A stretch of DNA of 64,000 bases, taken from contig JAAVLZ010000002.1 in the NCBI GenBank assembly GCA_012034405.1, forward strand, positions 159,915-223,914, in the 5' to 3' direction. A model generated the notes under the pieces. That model was given only the letters and a program-made list of their open reading frames with translations. It was not told the DNA's origin and ran no database searches. Position 1 is the stretch's first letter. Each line of letters begins with the position of its first letter. The translations under genes were made by a program, and so were the position numbers. Below, piece after piece: positions 24,946 to 34,488 of the stretch. Source of the stretch: Oscillospiraceae bacterium HV4-5-C5C (GTDB taxonomy: Bacteria; Bacillota; Clostridia; Saccharofermentanales; Fastidiosipilaceae).

Positions 24946-27660
24946 ATGGCTAAATGCATCAGGTGCCATAAAAATACGGCAATTATTTACACCAGTCGCT
25001 TTGACGGGAGTCAGCCCACACACGCAGGCTATTGCCTGAAATGCGCCTATGAAATGAATCTGCCTGGCCTGCGGCCCTACTTAAAGCAGGCCGGGGTCAA
25101 TGAAGATAATGTTGACGCTATAACAAACTATATTAATGAGACCATGGATAATCTTCAGGATGCTAACCCTGAAGAACTGATGGCGTCTCTCATGGACGCC
25201 ATGGGTGAAAATGGTGAAAACGCGGCAGAGCTGAATGCCCAGGCTGCCGATATGCTGAAGATGCTTCTGTCCGGCAACCAGACTGATTCAGATGACGACG
25301 AAGAAGATGAGGATGAGGATGAAGAGGCTGAAACGGATCGTGATGACGCTGGCCCGGAGGACCAGGGAGCGGATCACGCGGCGCTGACAGACAGACCGGC
25401 TGCGGCTGACGCCGCGGCGGATCAGCAGTCACCCAAGGCTCGTACGGACGCGGAAGACAAGACCGATGCAAGCGCAGATAAATCCGACAAAGCGGAACCG
25501 TCTGCCAGGCCTAAAAAAAAGCCAGGTGACCAGAGTGTGGGCCAGGCGCTGCAGATGATGCTCAGCGGCATGATGGGCAGCAACGGAGAAACGCCCTTTA
25601 TGCCCGCCTCCCGCGGGGCAGATGGTGAAGCCCCTGCGGATGATCAGCAGACCCGCCGTCAGTCTGACCGCCGCCGCAAAAAGAAGTTTCTGGAGCAGTA
25701 TGGCAGTAATCTTAACGAGCTGGCGCAGGAAGGCCGGCTGGATCCGCTGATCGGCCGGGAGAAAGAGCTTGACCGGGTCATTCAGATCCTCAACCGCAGG
25801 CAAAAGAATAATCCGGTCCTGTTAGGTGAGCCGGGCGTGGGCAAAACCGCTATTGCGCAGGGCCTGGCTGAGCGGATTGTCAAGCATCAGGTACCCGCCA
25901 AACTCAACGATCTGGAAATCTACCTGATTGATATGACCGGTATGGTAGCCGGCACGCAGTTCCGCGGCCAGTTTGAGAGCCGGATGAAGGGCCTGGTGGA
26001 TGAGGCAAAAGGCCTGGGCAACGTGGTGCTGGTCATTGATGAGCTGCATAACATTATGGGAGCCGGGGACGCGGAAGGGGCTATGAACGCGGCGAATATC
26101 CTGAAACCGGCGCTGGCTCGCGGGGAGATCCGGGTACTGGGTTCAACTACACTGGATGAGTACCGACGCTATATTGAAAAGGACAGCGCTCTGGAACGGC
26201 GCTTCCAAAAGGTCCTGGTGGATGAGCCGGACCGGGAAACGACTCTGGGCATCCTGAAGGGCCTTCGCCCCAAATATGAGGTTCACCACCATGTGCATTA
26301 CAGTGATGAAATCCTGGAGTATATGGTCACCTTGGCCGAGCGCTATATCACCGACCGCTTTTTTCCGGACAAAGCCATTGATATTATGGATGAAGCCGGT
26401 TCCAGAGCTAATCTGAAAGATCATTATGAAAGCACCATGCTGGCCTTAAAGCAGCAAATGGCAGCGCTGGATGAGGAGCAGCAGACCGTGACCCGCCGCC
26501 TTGAAAAAGAGACGGATAATGTTTCGCTGTTTGAACAGCAGGCCAATCTGCGGACCCGTCAGCTGCAGCTGGAAGCGCAGATGCGCCAGAATGAGCTGCA
26601 CGCCGCGCCTCAGGATATCACTAAAGAGGACATTGCTGCGGTGGTGGAGCTGTGGACGGGGATTCCCCTGCAGCGCATCACGGAAACTGAGTCTCAGCAA
26701 CTGATGAAACTGGAAGACCGGCTGCATCAGCGGGTCATCGGCCAGGATGAAGCAGTCAATGCTCTGGCGCGCGCCATCCGCCGGCAGCGGGCCGGTCTGG
26801 GTAAACGTCGCAAACCGGCGTCGTTCATTTTTGTCGGACCGACCGGCGTCGGCAAAACCGAGCTGGTCAAGGCACTGGCTGAGTCGCTCTTTGCCAGTGA
26901 AGACGCACTGATCCGCCTGGACATGTCTGAATATATGGAAGCGCATACAGTTTCAAAACTGATTGGCTCGCCGCCGGGCTATGTCGGTTACGATGACGGT
27001 GGTCAGCTGACGGAGCGGGTACGCCGTAAACCATACAGTGTACTGTTGCTGGATGAGATTGAAAAGGCCCACGCGGACGTGTTCAACATCCTGCTGCAGA
27101 TATTAGATGACGGACGCTTAACGGATGCGCACGGGCGTACGGTCAGCTTTGAGCATACGGTGATCATCATGACCAGCAATGCCGGATCTACCCTGAAAGC
27201 ACAGGGAATCGGCTTTGGCAATGATGACTACATTACCATGGAAAACCGGGTGCATAGCGTCCTTAAGGATCTGTTCCGGCCAGAGTTCCTGAACCGGGTG
27301 GATGAGATTATTGTCTTTAAGGAACTGACCCCGGAGCAATTGCGGCAGATTGTGGATTTGATGCTGAAGGATGTGGCCTCTAACCTTAAAGACAGGGGAA
27401 CGGAATTGCTGGTCTCAGACGCCGCAAAGGATTATCTGACAAAGGAAGGCTACAGCAAGGCCTATGGCGCACGGCCGCTGCGCAAGACGATTCAGCGGAA
27501 AATTGAAGACCCGATAGCAGACCTGATCTTAATGGGTCAGCTGGAGGGCGTTGCGCAGATTGTCGTTGATACAGTGACGAATGAAGCGGGGCAGGTCAGC
27601 GGCTTGGCTGTTCAACCACAAAACCGCGGCTTACTGACGGAGGGCTCTCTCCAGGATTAG
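24946..27660 (+). CDS. Clp ATPase (ClpC/ClpE type) with N-terminal zinc finger
   Basis: 904 residues. AAA+ unfoldase that feeds substrates to ClpP or remodels proteins. The start carries a C4 zinc finger (Cys4, Cys7, Cys30, Cys33) as in ClpE. Residues about 115-245 form a very acidic then Ala/Asp/Lys-rich linker. AAA-1: Walker A GEPGVGKT (from 294), [12 protein letters not shown]; a middle coiled coil (about 500-550); AAA-2: GPTGVGKT (from 631), [16 protein letters not shown]-terminal D2 small domain with [16 protein letters not shown]. The usual Clp N-domain repeats are missing and the zinc-finger segment takes their place. AAGGACG precedes ATG 24946. Confidence 0.92.
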   Translation: MAKCIRCHKNTAIIYTSRFDGSQPTHAGYCLKCAYEMNLPGLRPYLKQAGVNEDNVDAITNYINETMDNLQDANPEELMASLMDAMGENGENAAELNAQAADMLKMLLSGNQTDSDDDEEDEDEDEEAETDRDDAGPEDQGADHAALTDRPAAADAAADQQSPKARTDAEDKTDASADKSDKAEPSARPKKKPGDQSVGQALQMMLSGMMGSNGETPFMPASRGADGEAPADDQQTRRQSDRRRKKKFLEQYGSNLNELAQEGRLDPLIGREKELDRVIQILNRRQKNNPVLLGEPGVGKTAIAQGLAERIVKHQVPAKLNDLEIYLIDMTGMVAGTQFRGQFESRMKGLVDEAKGLGNVVLVIDELHNIMGAGDAEGAMNAANILKPALARGEIRVLGSTTLDEYRRYIEKDSALERRFQKVLVDEPDRETTLGILKGLRPKYEVHHHVHYSDEILEYMVTLAERYITDRFFPDKAIDIMDEAGSRANLKDHYESTMLALKQQMAALDEEQQTVTRRLEKETDNVSLFEQQANLRTRQLQLEAQMRQNELHAAPQDITKEDIAAVVELWTGIPLQRITETESQQLMKLEDRLHQRVIGQDEAVNALARAIRRQRAGLGKRRKPASFIFVGPTGVGKTELVKALAESLFASEDALIRLDMSEYMEAHTVSKLIGSPPGYVGYDDGGQLTERVRRKPYSVLLLDEIEKAHADVFNILLQILDDGRLTDAHGRTVSFEHTVIIMTSNAGSTLKAQGIGFGNDDYITMENRVHSVLKDLFRPEFLNRVDEIIVFKELTPEQLRQIVDLMLKDVASNLKDRGTELLVSDAAKDYLTKEGYSKAYGARPLRKTIQRKIEDPIADLILMGQLEGVAQIVVDTVTNEAGQVSGLAVQPQNRGLLTEGSLQD

Positions 27661-27699
27661 CCGCTGGTTACCCGCAGGAACGGGCGGCAGACCTCATAT

Positions 27700-27737
27700 A
27701 AAAAGACCTGATTCAGTCTGACTGAACCAGGTCTTTT
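27700..27737. terminator. Bidirectional terminator between clp and the glycan locus
   Basis: AAAAAGACCTG-ATTCAG pairs with CTGAA-CCAGGTCTTTTT around a five-base loop. The A run and T run make it usable for the convergent transcripts from both sides. Confidence 0.85.
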
Positions 27738-27796
27738 TATCTTCTGCTGGGCTGAAAGGCGTAGCGCATGCTAGTGTATCGATACCTTTCAGGCGG

Positions 27797-28495
27797 TCAG
27801 CCTTTCACATCCTTATGCTTGATCACAACGGCGAAGGTCTGGAAAAAGATCTTCAGATCCGTCAGCAGCGAAAAGTTTTTAAGATAGCGCTGGTCAAAAG
27901 CCAGTTTTTCAGGATCCGTCAGATTGTCCCGGCCGTTCACCTGAGCATAGCCGGTAATCCCAGGTTTTATTGAGTATACCCCGGCCTGGTTACGCATATT
28001 ATCAATTTCAACTTCTTTGAATATCAACGGGCGATAGCCAACCAAACTCATCTGGCCCAGAAAGACGTTAATAAGCTGGGGTAGTTCATCCAGACTGGTC
28101 TTGCGCAACACTTTGCCTAAAGGGGTGATATACCCGTCCATATCATCAAATTGAGCGGTGGACATGTTGGGGGGAGCAGATAAATACATGGAGCGGAACT
28201 TAAAAATAGTGAAAAGCTGGCGACTGCGCCCGACCCGGGTCTGCTTAAACAAAATCGGGCCGTGGGAAGTAAGCTTGACGAGAATGGCGATTATTATGAA
28301 GAGGGGGGATAGCACAACGAGCGCTGCAAAGCTCAGTACAATATCCAATAAGCGCTTAAACGGCAAATATAAACGCTGACCGCGGGATAAGGACCATGCA
28401 CGATAGGGTAAGGAAACACGGATCTGACGGATGTTCTCTTCCAGCTCTTCCTGCCACCTTTCAGCATTCCCTAAATCAACTGTACTCTTTTTCAT
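27797..28495 (-). CDS. Undecaprenyl-phosphate phosphoglycosyl transferase (sugar transferase)
   Basis: 232 residues. Transfers a sugar-1-phosphate from a nucleotide sugar to undecaprenyl phosphate, the first membrane step of glycan assembly. Seen: one re-entrant hydrophobic helix (about 48-75, LLDIVLSFAALVVLSPLF), FKQTRVGRSRQLFTIFKFRSM, then SLDELPQLINVFLGQMSLVGYRPL with the Asp-Glu catalytic pair, and KPGITGYAQVNGRD. This is the small monotopic PglC/WcaJ-C type, without the extra N-terminal helices of WbaP. The donor sugar cannot be read from sequence. It lies at the left end of the glycan locus but on the opposite strand to the other genes. Confidence 0.93.
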   Translation of the reverse strand: MKKSTVDLGNAERWQEELEENIRQIRVSLPYRAWSLSRGQRLYLPFKRLLDIVLSFAALVVLSPLFIIIAILVKLTSHGPILFKQTRVGRSRQLFTIFKFRSMYLSAPPNMSTAQFDDMDGYITPLGKVLRKTSLDELPQLINVFLGQMSLVGYRPLIFKEVEIDNMRNQAGVYSIKPGITGYAQVNGRDNLTDPEKLAFDQRYLKNFSLLTDLKIFFQTFAVVIKHKDVKG

Positions 28496-28687
28496 ACGTC
28501 TCTTTCACTGCGGAATCCTAATTGAGATTGTAGCCATTTTGATAACTATAGTCATCAATCAGAGTCAATAAGCTACCCACCATATTATCTTTGAGAAATC
28601 CAACAGATATTATACCGCAGCTATCATTACTTAGCTATAAAAACATTGGGAATACAATAAATTACGCCTCTGGCAGACTAAAATGTT

Positions 28688-29926
28688 TTAACTACGGTAA
28701 CTTCCATTAATTTTGACGTAATCATAACTGAAATCACAGGTCCAGTAGTGATCTTCAAACTGACCTAGGTTAAAATCAACAGTCAGGCAGATGCTTGATT
28801 TTTGAAGATAGGCTTTGGCAGCTACTTCATCAAAATCTATTGCCGCGCCATTTCGGCAACAATGTATCTTGCCAATCCAGACATCAGCAAGATCTGGGTC
28901 AAAATTAGCACCGGAATAACCTGCTGCGGTCAGGATGCGGCCCCAGTTGGCATCCGCACCAAAGATGGCTGTCTTGCACAGCGGGGAACGGGCAATGGCC
29001 AGTGCCGCTTGATAAGCGTCTCGTGCGGTAGCCGCACCTTTGATGCGGATATCAATCATTTTTGTAGCACCTTCACCGTCTGCCGCCATGCCACGCGCCA
29101 GTCGTTCGCATAGGCAGGCAAGCGCGGCACCAAAATGCTGGCCGGCTGCGGATTGAGGATCCGTAATGACTGAATTGGCTGCCATTCCGTTGGATAGAAC
29201 TAAGGCCATATCACAAACAGAGGTGTCACCGTCTATAGAAAGACGATTAAAGCTACCACTCACCGCCTGTTTTAATAGCACCTTGAGACAAGCCGGATCA
29301 ATCGCGACATCTGTGGTGATAAGAGCAATCATGGTGGCCATGTTGGGATGAATCATACCGCTGCCCTTAGCCATACCGGCCAAAGTGCAAGATTTACCAC
29401 CCAGGGTCAGTTGCAGCGCCGCCTCCTTGGGCCGCGTATCAGTGGTCATAATTGCATACATGGCCGAGTGACCGGCTTGAGGAGTAGCTGCAAGATCCTG
29501 ACAAGCTTGGTGAATCCCCGGGATGATTTTATACATGGGGAGGGGGATCCCAATCACCCCGGTAGAACCAATGAGAACCAAGTCCGGAGAAAGCTTCAGA
29601 TCATGCGCAATGATTTCAGCCATTTGTTTAGCATCTTGTAAACCTTGGGGGCCAACACAAGCATTGGCATTACCGGCGTTAATCACAACAGCCTGAGCTT
29701 TAGGTGCTTGAGCCAGATGCTGGGCAGTATATTGCAGAGAATGACCACGCACTTTATTTTGGGTAAAGACGCCGACACACACTGCTGGCTGTTCAGAGTA
29801 CAGTAATGCTAGATCCTTATGCCCGGCTGGTTTTAATCCGCAGGCAGCCGCAGCGGCTTGAAAGCCAGGCACTGAAGTAATAGATGCATCGGATAACCAC
29901 GCATATGACTGATTATTTAATGACAT
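28688..29926 (-). CDS. argJ: Bifunctional glutamate N-acetyltransferase / ornithine acetyltransferase
   Basis: 412 residues, the usual length. Moves acetyl groups from N-acetylornithine to glutamate in the cyclic arginine pathway; some forms also use acetyl-CoA. The precursor cleaves itself before Thr198 in KGSGMIHPNMATM, which then is the nucleophile. Other conserved parts: NAGNANAC, IGSTGVIG, SFNRLSIDGDTSVCD, FGADANWGRI and the C-terminal INGSYRS. GGGAG precedes the ATG. No other arginine gene is nearby: the gene sits alone between the sugar transferase and an IS3 relic, which suggests it was left there by rearrangement. Confidence 0.95.
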   Translation of the reverse strand: MSLNNQSYAWLSDASITSVPGFQAAAAACGLKPAGHKDLALLYSEQPAVCVGVFTQNKVRGHSLQYTAQHLAQAPKAQAVVINAGNANACVGPQGLQDAKQMAEIIAHDLKLSPDLVLIGSTGVIGIPLPMYKIIPGIHQACQDLAATPQAGHSAMYAIMTTDTRPKEAALQLTLGGKSCTLAGMAKGSGMIHPNMATMIALITTDVAIDPACLKVLLKQAVSGSFNRLSIDGDTSVCDMALVLSNGMAANSVITDPQSAAGQHFGAALACLCERLARGMAADGEGATKMIDIRIKGAATARDAYQAALAIARSPLCKTAIFGADANWGRILTAAGYSGANFDPDLADVWIGKIHCCRNGAAIDFDEVAAKAYLQKSSICLTVDFNLGQFEDHYWTCDFSYDYVKINGSYRS

Positions 29927-30216
29927 AGTATATCTCCCTAAGAAATATCAAAGCCAACAGCTAAACTAAAGTACTGTGTAATAAAAGCATTTTATCATTT
30001 CCTTAATAAATCTAAAAGAAAAGATGGGGCGGATATTTTTTGCGTATGGAAGCAACCCCAGACCAAATGGTTTTGCATAAGTAAACGATATGGAAGGAAT
30101 AGCAAGACATGACTCCACTCAAAATACCTTAGATTAAGGGACACTGAAAGAACTAATATTAGGAAATCGTCCCCGAGTGGTCACGAAACTCTTGGAGGAA
30201 GTATTTATCGCGGTGC
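29927..30216. other. AT-rich region between argJ and the IS3 relic
   Basis: 290 bp holding the argJ leader. I found no clear promoter, ARG box or RNA gene; composition is AT-rich like the acquired block to its right. Confidence 0.4.
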
Positions 30217-30801
30217 TCAAAGTCGAAGCGATTGTTTGATTCTTTTCTTAATAGACCAGAGAAGATAGCGATCGATTTGATCAATAAAGGCTTCAATGAT
30301 CACGCCTTGCCAATTCCTGCCATAAATGAACGTCGCCTTCAAGGGCCCGAAGAAGTACTCACAAGCGGCGTTATCAGGTGAGTAACCCTTCTTCGACGTA
30401 AATCGTGCCAGCTGCCGCTCTATCATCGATATCAGTCAGCCAATTCTTATTGGGATGGTCCGCCTGGAGTCCTGTTGGATGACTTTTTCTGGAACAGGTG
30501 TGATCGAACCTGTATAGAACGTAAACCCGCGCTTCTTCCTGCCAACGACCAGCAGATCAGATGTGATCATCAGTTGCCGTACCACTTTCTCAGAAATCAC
30601 ATTACATCTTTACACAACCCTGCATCGATACGATGGTAGCCGTAGCAGGCGCAGCGGGTATTGAACAGTTAGATGACTCGTGAAATGGTCTCCAGTTGGC
30701 CTGGTCAGCCAACTGGCAGTAGTATACTGCGGGACCCTTCCAGTGCGTTCAGCCAGCAGTCTATTCAGGTAATGCTTTCTCTTTAACGCGTCGATCAACA
30801 T
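30217..30801 (-). pseudogene. IS3-family transposase (orfB) relic
   Basis: Read on the minus strand, pieces in several frames match an IS3-family OrfB in order: a helix-turn-helix-like start (ALKRKHYLNRLLAER), CYGYHRI, SEKVVRQLM...VVGRKKRGFTFY, an ITPVPEKV segment and NKNWLTDI, the start of the DDE domain. The sequence then jumps directly to the C-terminal part, GYSPDNAACEYFFGPLK, ending near 30217. The stretch between with the catalytic Asp residues is deleted, and there are frameshifts and stops. Not functional. No intact terminal repeats were found. It separates argJ from the main glycan cluster. Confidence 0.8.
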
Positions 30802-30805
30802 CGTT

Positions 30806-30978
30806 TCCTCTGCGTTGTTGAGTAGAATTGGGTTGGCGCAGGAATCTCTTCTATTAGTTCGGCGGTCCCAGTGAGAATATCGCCTTCTAGTTCAAACGCT
30901 ACGTCTATTTTTGCATTACCTGGGCTACCTGCTATAGTTGATCCGGCACCAAATGACTTGTTTTCTACCTTTGTTCCC
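30806..30978 (-). pseudogene. Possible fragment of an unknown gene
   Basis: A minus-strand frame of about 50 residues (GTKVENKSFGAGSTIAG then AKIDVAFELEGDILTG) reads like real protein and is closed by a stop upstream and by the IS3 relic downstream. I do not recognise it. The overlapping plus-strand frame of 66 codons has no ribosome site and looks less protein-like. Either could be chance. Confidence 0.25.
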
Positions 30979-31323
30979 TATCCAGGCATTCTTTATAGAT
31001 GTATTGCATTGCTGGATCCTGTCTCCTGTAAAACAGAATTATCCTTTTCACTTCATCTGAATATATGGTAATCAAGAGCAATATAGTGTAGTTTGCCAAG
31101 CTAATATGATAATGGTTATAATACTGCAGAATAGGTAGAATTATTTTATGAGAAAGGTATAATGCAAGTATTGCTCATGTATATACTTGCAAACATAACG
31201 ATGTAATCAAATATGATGTATAATAATTTACTTAGACCTTAATTCGTAACGATAAAAACACTTAGCCACAATATATTGGTATAAAGTGATTCATTTTGTT
31301 GGCTATTAAGTTGGAGATAATAT
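30979..31323 (+). promoter_or_regulatory. AT-rich upstream region of the main glycan operon with a possible promoter
   Basis: About 345 bp without a gene. TTGCAA (31187-31192), 19-bp spacer, TATGAT (31212-31217), overlapped by a TATAAT at 31219-31224, is the best promoter candidate for the DUF2142 gene and those after it. A further TATAAT lies at 31158-31163. No JUMPstart/ops-like element was seen. Confidence 0.4.
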
Positions 31324-33396
31324 ATGGACAATCCACCTATAATAAATAGGGCAAAAACAGATACGCATATAAAGCGAGTTATCTGTTTATTATTGATTCT
31401 TTTGCTTATTGCTGTCGGAATAATATATATATATATTATTGCTATTGTTCCGGCTGCAAAAAGTTATTACTCGTTTAGCTATTTGACTACAGAATCTGCT
31501 GAGTTTGAGAGCATGACCTTACAAAGTGGTACTCCAATCACCCAAACGTTTCACTTTAGTGGAGAGATTAAGGGCTTTCAAATCAGCGTAGTAAAAGATG
31601 ATATTGAAGACATAGATGGCTTCTTGACACTAGACTTGATAGATCATGGCAATGTAATTCGATCGGTGAATTTGCCGCTTGATCAAATCAACAATGATAT
31701 GAATTCCTTCGCATTCGATGAAGCTTATAACTGCTCTGGTACTGAGCAATATGAAATCCGATTAGCTTTATCAGCTGATTTAGGAACATCTTTAAAAATC
31801 ATGAATTATAGCGCTAGTTTGGCTAATTCTACCCAAGATGTATTGACAATTGGCGATGCTGAAGAGCCGGGCTTATTCAATATTTCGATTTTAAAAACAA
31901 ATGACTTTATATACACTTATTTTGTTATACTTGCAATCATTTCGGTTGTATCCACAATTGTTATATATTTATTTACATTCTACTCAAAAAGAAGCCTTGC
32001 CGCTAAATTCCTAGTTGCGGCTTTGATTTTGGGTAGTTTATATTTGTGGGTTTTCCCTCCTGAATCTGTACCAGATGAAGATACTCATTTTGCCACTACT
32101 TACGCATATACAGATTATATATTTGGTAATCGTTTTGATTTAGAGAGCAGCTTAGTTGATGAATCCGCGGATAATAGTATTGTTGTGAATGGAGAAGAAC
32201 ACAAACATAAGCATTATAATGTTCCAGCTAGAGCCACAGATGCTGATTTTTATAATAGAATGTTAAAATATCCACATATATCTCAATACCGCGCCATTAG
32301 CGAAAATATTCTGTCAGACTCTACTAGCGTTAATAATGATAATCCAGTTATTAGTGACAACGTCTTAAGTACGTCACCAATTGTCTATCTACCTGGTATC
32401 ATTGGAATGAGTCTAGCTAGGATCCTTAATATGAATGGTCTATGGCTGATGCAAACTGGTCGGTTCTTTAATATGTTAGCGTTTATTCTTCTTTCTTATA
32501 TTGCTATTAAGAAGATGCCGTTTGGTAAAGCTTTTCTTGCTGTTATGACGTTATTTCCAGTTGTGTTAAATATTGTGAGTTCATACTCATATGATGCACT
32601 ATTGTATGGCACATCATTTGTATTTATTGCAACCGTGTTAAATATTGCTTTGGTGAAGCATCATTTTTCAATAAGTGATTTAGTGATTTTCACATTCTCT
32701 GCGATAGTATTTGGTTCTAACAAAGCGATTTATATCTTTATACTGCTTTTCGCTTTTATGATTACGTTTGAAAATTCAAATAAGAAACTCAGAAGGAAAA
32801 GTATCCTTATTCAAGGATTGGCTGGAATACTATCTGTAGCTTTAATTATTCTAACGACATTACAATCTGTTATCAAGAAACAACATGTATTGGTAACAGA
32901 GGCACAACGATATACCTATAATGATGTCCTTCAGCGCCCACTTTGGTTCATGAGAATGATTGTTAAATCAATAATACATTATGCTAGTTACTATATAAAT
33001 ACTCTTATAGGGGGATCACTTGGATGGCTAGAGATCAACATTCAAATGATCATTGTTTTTGGATTTTTACTATTGCTTTTATTAGCAGCAGTGAATCATA
33101 AACCTGACATCAAAATTAGATTAGCATCAAGATTTGTTGCAATGATCTCATTTATGCTAGTTTTTACTGGAATATTTGTTGCAGGATTAACGTGGACACA
33201 AGTTGACAACGCCTATATAAATGGTGTTCAAGGGCGTTATTTTATTCCTATAATCTTATTGCTGTTTGTAGTATTTGTGAATAGCCAAAAAACTGTGAAA
33301 CTGGAACGAAATATTGAGAAAGAGTTGATATTTGTTGCATTCCTTCTTAACTTAGTCACATTGGCTTCAGCATTTCAAACTATCATTTTGAGGTAG
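31324..33396 (+). CDS. DUF2142-family polytopic membrane protein
   Basis: 690 residues with about 11-12 membrane helices. One helix near residues 20-42, then a beta-rich outside domain to about 195, then the helices of the DUF2142 core. The family signature is visible as FPPESVPDEDTHF (acidic loop after a helix) and GVQGRYFIP near the C-terminus. DUF2142 proteins are GT-C-like in layout and are found in surface-glycan loci; some may be lipid-linked glycosyltransferases, but the reaction here is unknown. GGAGATAATAT precedes the ATG. It opens the AT-rich plus-strand cluster and is 6 bp from the pyruvyl transferase gene. Confidence 0.8.
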   Translation: MDNPPIINRAKTDTHIKRVICLLLILLLIAVGIIYIYIIAIVPAAKSYYSFSYLTTESAEFESMTLQSGTPITQTFHFSGEIKGFQISVVKDDIEDIDGFLTLDLIDHGNVIRSVNLPLDQINNDMNSFAFDEAYNCSGTEQYEIRLALSADLGTSLKIMNYSASLANSTQDVLTIGDAEEPGLFNISILKTNDFIYTYFVILAIISVVSTIVIYLFTFYSKRSLAAKFLVAALILGSLYLWVFPPESVPDEDTHFATTYAYTDYIFGNRFDLESSLVDESADNSIVVNGEEHKHKHYNVPARATDADFYNRMLKYPHISQYRAISENILSDSTSVNNDNPVISDNVLSTSPIVYLPGIIGMSLARILNMNGLWLMQTGRFFNMLAFILLSYIAIKKMPFGKAFLAVMTLFPVVLNIVSSYSYDALLYGTSFVFIATVLNIALVKHHFSISDLVIFTFSAIVFGSNKAIYIFILLFAFMITFENSNKKLRRKSILIQGLAGILSVALIILTTLQSVIKKQHVLVTEAQRYTYNDVLQRPLWFMRMIVKSIIHYASYYINTLIGGSLGWLEINIQMIIVFGFLLLLLLAAVNHKPDIKIRLASRFVAMISFMLVFTGIFVAGLTWTQVDNAYINGVQGRYFIPIILLLFVVFVNSQKTVKLERNIEKELIFVAFLLNLVTLASAFQTIILR

Positions 33397-33402
33397 AACA
33401 CC

Positions 33403-34488
33403 ATGAAGGTTGGAATTATAACATTTCATAGAGCAAACAATTATGGCGCTGTACTTCAAGCATATGCGTTACAGGAAGCTGTACGTCAGCATGGGCATGG
33501 AGCATTTATTATCGATTATGAATCTTCATATCTTAAGCATCCCTTTGCATTAGTGAATTGGAAAAGAAAGGGTGTAATGTCACAGGCTCTTACCTTGCTT
33601 GGAGAGCTTAGTCGGATACCAAGAATAAAGCCGTTTGATGAATTTAGACGTTTCTTAAATATGACAGCATCAGTTGAGAAAGATGGACTAACAGCCGTGG
33701 CTTCAACTTTCGATGTTGTTATTACTGGCAGTGATCAAGTTTGGAATTACATGATTACCAATCAGGATGGTGCGTATTTTTTAGATTTTGTCCAAGAACC
33801 AACAAAAAAAGGGAGTTATGCTGCTAGCTTTGGATTCAGTGACATAAATGATCTTAACATAAGACATTGGTATTCTGAAAAGCTTGCTTCATTTTCGTAT
33901 TTAAATGTACGGGAAAAATCTGCTTTACCGTTAGTAAAGGAGTTGACCGGTAAACCTGCAAAAATAACTATTGATCCAACTTTACTGTTAAGTAAAGCTG
34001 ACTGGGACGAATTGGCTATTGATCCTCCAATTACAAAACCATATATTTTGACTTATCAGGTTGGCATGGATCCAAATCTGATCAAATGCGCTTCTCATTT
34101 AGCCAAAAAGTATGGATATAAAGTGTACAGTATTCCATTTCCGCAGGGAGGCATGCTTAAGACAAGTTTTGTTTTACATGCTGGACCACTGGAATGGCTT
34201 GGGTGGATAAAGAACGCAGCTTTTGTTGTGACAGATTCTTTTCACGGTGTTGCGTTATCAATTGCTTTTGAAAAGGAATTCTATGCGGTGATATCCTCGC
34301 GTGGTTCAGTTCTGAGTTCGCGTATAATAGATTTATTGCAAGCTTTAGATATTGACAATCACAGGATTAAAAACCCTGATCAGATACCCGATACCTCAAT
34401 CGATTATTCAAATGTGGGTTATAAGCTGCAAGCATTAAGGCAGCAATCAGACTGTATTCTACAGGGGATGTGTGAAACACGTGAGTAA
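33403..34488 (+). CDS. Polysaccharide pyruvyl transferase family protein
   Basis: 361 residues, soluble. Adds ketal-pyruvate (from phosphoenolpyruvate) to a sugar in the known members. Family pattern: IITFHRANNYGAVLQAYALQ at the start, VITGSDQVWN at about 106-115, ASFGFSDI, YLNVREKSAL, IDPTLLLS, and the C-terminal VVTDSFHGVALSIAF. The last 17 bp overlap the Fe-S protein gene, so the two are made together, a pairing seen in many Firmicute glycan loci. It predicts a negatively charged pyruvylated sugar, but some family members act on other acceptors. Confidence 0.88.
   Translation: MKVGIITFHRANNYGAVLQAYALQEAVRQHGHGAFIIDYESSYLKHPFALVNWKRKGVMSQALTLLGELSRIPRIKPFDEFRRFLNMTASVEKDGLTAVASTFDVVITGSDQVWNYMITNQDGAYFLDFVQEPTKKGSYAASFGFSDINDLNIRHWYSEKLASFSYLNVREKSALPLVKELTGKPAKITIDPTLLLSKADWDELAIDPPITKPYILTYQVGMDPNLIKCASHLAKKYGYKVYSIPFPQGGMLKTSFVLHAGPLEWLGWIKNAAFVVTDSFHGVALSIAFEKEFYAVISSRGSVLSSRIIDLLQALDIDNHRIKNPDQIPDTSIDYSNVGYKLQALRQQSDCILQGMCETRE

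Noticed and set aside
30871..31071. Plus-strand frame of 66 codons before the glycan cluster
   Set aside because: No ribosome site and no family; the opposite strand reads more like protein.
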